Shown: in pieces, positions 61,301 through 64,000 of the stretch
How the letters are laid out: each line of letters begins with the position of its first letter
Numbering within the stretch: position 1 is the first letter of the stretch
Source: Acidimicrobiia bacterium
GTDB taxonomy: Bacteria; Actinomycetota; Acidimicrobiia; UBA2766
Direction of reading: 5' to 3'
Assembly (NCBI GenBank): GCA_020850945.1
Contig: JADZDR010000050.1
Span: forward strand, 32,631-96,630
Length of the DNA stretch: 64,000 bases
Made by a program: the position numbers and the translations under genes
Notes under the pieces: model-generated
What the model saw: the letters and a program-made list of their open reading frames with translations, nothing else
Database searches by the model: none
What the model was told of the DNA's origin: nothing

Positions 61301-64000
61301 GGTCCCTCGACGAGCATCACGTCTACGACCCGGCGACGGGCATCCTCAACTACGGCACGGGCCGCTTCCGCCGCCTCGACCCCGGTGCCACGGGGTCCGC
61401 GGCGAACTACCAGATCTCGACCCTCGCCGAAGTGCCGACCGACGACGACGACCCGTACAGCCCGTGGGTGGAGGGCATCGCCGTGGGTCCGGATGGAGAC
61501 ATATACATGGCCGACATGACGGGTTCTGAGGGTGGAATCTGGCGAATGAACTCGCATGGGGGCAACGTCGAAAGGGTGGCCGAGGAAATGGGGGATCTGG
61601 GCATCTGGGGTCACGGGCCGCGGGATATCGCCTACGCGGACGGCAACCTCTACATCGCCAACGGCGAGCTTGGCCTGAGGCGGTTGGACCTCGCCGACCA
61701 CACGATGGTGACCCTCAACAGCGAGGAGGGCTGGGGCTGGGACCCGAGTGACTACTTCGCGGGATGGCGGGCTCAGTACCTCGAGATCCATCCCACGTCT
61801 GTCGCTGTCCACGGCGACTCTGTCTTCGCGACGAGCGAGGGCGGCGACCTCTATCGAATCATGCTGGACGGCGAAGACAACGAAGATGTCGCAGACGTCG
61901 AGCGCATCTACAGCGGGGATGGGACGGGTTCATATGCTCTTGCCGTCGACGGCGGCGGAGACGTCTACGTCGGCGTGAAGAACAGTGTGCTGCGCATCGA
62001 CCCTTACGGCAACATGTCGGTCGTCGCCGGCTTCTGGGGCTGGTGCCCCCCTGGCACCGAGCCCGGCGACGGCGACGGCGGACCGGCCACCGAGGCCTGC
62101 CTCGGCCACGTGAGCGGCCTCGCCGTGTCGGACTCGACACTCTTCGTCGCCGACGGCGAGGACCAGAGGATTCGGGCGGTCTCCCTCGAGACCGGCATGA
62201 TCAGCACGGTCGCCGGGACGGGCGAGGCGGGGTATTCGGGTGACGGCGGCCCGGCGGTGCTCGCTGAAATGCATTCGTCCTACAACTACGACAACGTCGG
62301 CGGCAGCGGCGTCGCCCAGCACTGGGGGATCGAGGCCACCGACGACGGCCTGGTCATAGCCGATTCGAACAACCAAGTGATCCGCGAGCTGACGCCGATC
62401 TTCCCCGGGGTCGACGGCGACGACATCCTCGTCCCCTCCGAAGACGGGTCGCTTCTCTTCCAGTTCGACGAGTACGGACGGCACGAGTTCACCCTGAACG
62501 CCCTCACCCTCCAGACGCTGCTCAACTTCGACTACGACGCCGACGGGCTCCTAACGGGCGTCACGGATGCGTTCGGCCGCAGACTCGACATCGACAGGCC
62601 CGACACCCAGACGGTCACGCTCACGAGCCCAGACGGAGGCGGTCACCAGGTCACGACGATCACCCGTGACGCCGCCGGCTACGCCGACACATTCGGATAT
62701 CCGGGCGGATACACAGTCGACGTCACCCACGGCCAGGGGGCGACAGGCGAGGGACTCCTCGGGGACCTCACCGACCCGGCAGGGAACTACCACCAGTACA
62801 AGTATGACGGGCTCGGTCGCCTCGTCTACGACTACGGCCCCGACGGCGGCTACAAGGCGCTCGTGCGGACGCCGCTCGAGCCCGAAGGCGGCGACCTCGA
62901 CGTGGATTACGCGATCACGCTCACGTCCCTCCGCGACACGACAACGAGCGACACGGCGACTGAGACCTACACCGTCACCCGTGACGAAACCGGTACGACC
63001 CGCACCTACACGGACCCGACCGGTGCCACGACCACGACGGTCAAGGATCCCACCGGGACGATCACGGCGGGTATCCAGGCGGACGGGACCACGACCCGCA
63101 CCGAGTCGACCGGCGATCCCCGCTGGGGGATGCTCGCCCCGTATCCGATGTCTGTGGATGTCGATGTTCCGGGGCGGGGCCGCCAGAGCGTCGACACGGC
63201 CCGCAGCTACAGCTATGTCATCGAGTCCGGTGTCGTCGCGTCCGCGACCCAGGACGTCACCTTCACCGACGCCGACGGTGCGGCCCGTACGGTCACGTCG
63301 GAGTACGACTGGGATCCCGACACGGCCGAGGGGACTGTCGTGGCGGGCACCCCCGAGGGTCGTACCGACACGATGACGCTGGACCGCTACGGTCGACCCG
63401 TCGGCTACGACCCCGCCCCGATCGACGGTGTCGACCAGGAATCTGTCGCAGTCGTCTACGACGCGCTCGGCCGTGTCGACACCGTCAGCGAAGGCAGTCG
63501 TGTCACCGACTACGACTACTACACGTCGGGTGAATCCCCCGGCGACCGCTGGGAAGGCGCCTTGAAATCGGTGACGGACCCGACCGGGCGGACCGGCACC
63601 GTCGTCGGCTACGACGCCCTGTTGCGTCCCCTCGACGCCCGAAACCATGACGGTACGACGAGCGGTGTCCGCTACGACGACAACGGCAACATCACACGTG
63701 TCCTCATGCCGTCGAGCGGCGACGACCACGACACCCACGTCTACGACTACGACAGCGCCGACCGTCCCACCGGACATGAACCGCCCGACATCCAAGGCCC
63801 GGACGGGTCGACAGGGGCCACCTGGAACCTCGACGGCACCCCCGACAGCGCATATGACGCCGACGGACGATCGGCCACCTCGACCTACACGCCCGGCACA
63901 GGCCGCCTCGACTGTGTCGACTACGACAGTGACGCCGCCGAGACAGCCGACGTCGACGAATCCCGCGACTGCACGACTGTTCCGGAGGGCGCCGCCCACC
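58387..64000 (+). CDS. Giant secreted PKD-NHL-RHS protein (3' end beyond the window)
   Basis: The frame is open from ATG 58387 (CGGAGG upstream) to the window edge: 1871 residues and no stop. Order: signal peptide (1-28); four PKD domains (about 39-123, 126-212, 218-305, 309-391; YRWDFDGNG, YAWDFEGDG); and a carboxypeptidase-regulatory-like domain (about 438-510, GRVLDQAGNPLAGARVSV). A long linking region follows, then an NHL-type propeller (about 1012-1338, ISTVAGTGEAGYSGDGGPA). Last come RHS/YD repeats from about 1357 (YDGLGRLVYDYGPDGG, YDALGRVDTVSEG, YDDNGNITRV). RHS proteins often carry a C-terminal toxin released from the shell; that part is not visible. Confidence 0.9.
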   Translation, partial: MRRAMVVLLLVTALLPVVGVQPSAAGPGGGEGREPVARLTARPASGRAPLDVQFDASGSYDPDGGTITAYRWDFDGNGTVDAQGPDATASHTYTQAGVFSARVTVTDDEGSTARKSVQIRVRNTPPAASFSVTFDKVSMQAPLRADFDASASVDTDGSVVSYRWDFDGDGTVDDTSGAVTSHVYDTAGIYLARLVVADNLGATAARAQMITVAANEAPTASFATSPTEGLAAPIEIAFDASASSDPEDGTALTYAWDFEGDGTVDTLDGPATTHVYTAAGVYLPTLTVTDTEGASDTTTQLLLLAGNQAPTVALDTDTSEGVAPASIFFEGTAADADGDTVTLELTPGDGSPTLTPAASVSHTYTTPGVHTAVLTARDPAGAATSVSVQISVAAPPVLVPPAPKAGVVTLVADVAQSLYSGDTPVQTGVEAESLEPAEVAIARGRVLDQAGNPLAGARVSVRDRDDLGVTHSRADGWWDMAVDSGGRLVFDIAKPGYVPNQRTLEPRAGRWEVADETALVPYDTAVTEIDFDAPIEVARGSTVTDDRGTRQQTVLFQQGTEGTVRHTDGTAETLDAMSVRATEITVGPLGKAAMPKLPETVLYNYAVEFYVDEARLAGDDTASIRLSKPAFSYTENFRGFVDGTPVPCGFYNRGTGFWDVCDSGVTVTVLDGTTDSDEDGIGEALLNTDSDADADAGVDIDADGTEDAEIGADEREALAALYSPGTSLWRVRLDHFSTYDFNPGWIMGAAVQPGGDVDGGNDGLDDSCETGGSVIECENQTLGETVAVAGTENTLNYRSSRVPGRVDDYKLEISLLTDGTVPAGVAYACVVVRVAGVEYARRLTPQDADGDGDDDGFTDPDSGCLWDVTGWMEADLSPPSPSLEVTDPGHARFTWDGLDAYGTAVNGVQEAEVKIIYLYPVDCSASSSFGMVSSDGPIYLVGGGCPDYVGISTIVEEEIGHYSNPVDELGGWSLDEHHVYDPATGILNYGTGRFRRLDPGATGSAANYQISTLAEVPTDDDDPYSPWVEGIAVGPDGDIYMADMTGSEGGIWRMNSHGGNVERVAEEMGDLGIWGHGPRDIAYADGNLYIANGELGLRRLDLADHTMVTLNSEEGWGWDPSDYFAGWRAQYLEIHPTSVAVHGDSVFATSEGGDLYRIMLDGEDNEDVADVERIYSGDGTGSYALAVDGGGDVYVGVKNSVLRIDPYGNMSVVAGFWGWCPPGTEPGDGDGGPATEACLGHVSGLAVSDSTLFVADGEDQRIRAVSLETGMISTVAGTGEAGYSGDGGPAVLAEMHSSYNYDNVGGSGVAQHWGIEATDDGLVIADSNNQVIRELTPIFPGVDGDDILVPSEDGSLLFQFDEYGRHEFTLNALTLQTLLNFDYDADGLLTGVTDAFGRRLDIDRPDTQTVTLTSPDGGGHQVTTITRDAAGYADTFGYPGGYTVDVTHGQGATGEGLLGDLTDPAGNYHQYKYDGLGRLVYDYGPDGGYKALVRTPLEPEGGDLDVDYAITLTSLRDTTTSDTATETYTVTRDETGTTRTYTDPTGATTTTVKDPTGTITAGIQADGTTTRTESTGDPRWGMLAPYPMSVDVDVPGRGRQSVDTARSYSYVIESGVVASATQDVTFTDADGAARTVTSEYDWDPDTAEGTVVAGTPEGRTDTMTLDRYGRPVGYDPAPIDGVDQESVAVVYDALGRVDTVSEGSRVTDYDYYTSGESPGDRWEGALKSVTDPTGRTGTVVGYDALLRPLDARNHDGTTSGVRYDDNGNITRVLMPSSGDDHDTHVYDYDSADRPTGHEPPDIQGPDGSTGATWNLDGTPDSAYDADGRSATSTYTPGTGRLDCVDYDSDAAETADVDESRDCTTVPEGAAH

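Noticed and set aside
62551..63999. 482-residue minus-strand frame at the right edge
   Set aside because: Antisense to the RHS repeats; Val/Gly/Arg-rich shadow without motifs.

Overview
The window is GC-rich (roughly two thirds G+C) bacterial chromosome that reads as an actinobacterium. Supporting signs are a PdtaR-type receiver-ANTAR regulator, a mycothiol-type DinB/maleylpyruvate isomerase family enzyme, an F420-type LLM oxidoreductase, a ThyX-family protein, frequent GTG starts, and many genes with a TANNNT box 6-9 bases before the start codon (leaderless transcription). The gene mix fits the Acidimicrobiia or a relative, but no rRNA or species marker is present, so this is inference.

Layout. 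1-4.8 kb: a possible structured leader, a 2-oxoacid dehydrogenase E2 gene, pdtaR, tRNA-Leu(CAA), small secreted proteins and a MoaB-like gene. 4.8-7.8 kb: a tightly coupled chaperone operon of a shortened Hsp70-like ATPase, GrpE, a CbpA-type J protein and a CbpM-like modulator. 7.8-16.4 kb (minus strand): a membrane thioredoxin, a Bcp peroxiredoxin, trpC-trpF-trpB-trpA, an OmpR-type two-component pair and gpsA. A 488-base gene-free stretch full of perfect inverted repeats follows. 16.9-25 kb (minus strand): hisD-C-B-H-A-F, then hisI-trpE-ygfZ, nearly every junction overlapping or a few bases apart.

25-39 kb is mixed housekeeping: alpha/beta hydrolases, nth, a GtrA-like protein, rlmN, an acyl-CoA dehydrogenase, a VanW protein, an eIF-2B-like isomerase, an LLM oxidoreductase, a thioesterase and a tandem ThyX-like protein. 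39.3-42.9 kb is a branched-chain amino acid operon (leuB-ilvE-cimA). A 48-base near-perfect palindrome separates it from a baeRF-type gene.

From 44.4 kb to the right edge the window is accessory. Almost every gene encodes an exported or lipid-anchored protein: a BNR-repeat lipoprotein, a 2041-residue secreted protein with internal repeats, an RTX-like protein, a deacetylase-like/hydrolase fusion lipoprotein, a beta-propeller lipoprotein, and a PKD-NHL-RHS giant that runs off the window. Among these lie a frameshifted MNT/HEPN toxin-antitoxin remnant and two copies of an 86-base dispersed repeat. The RHS giant and its secreted neighbours, the mini-Hsp70 operon, the tandem ThyX protein and the structured gene-free region at 16.6 kb are the parts most worth following up.
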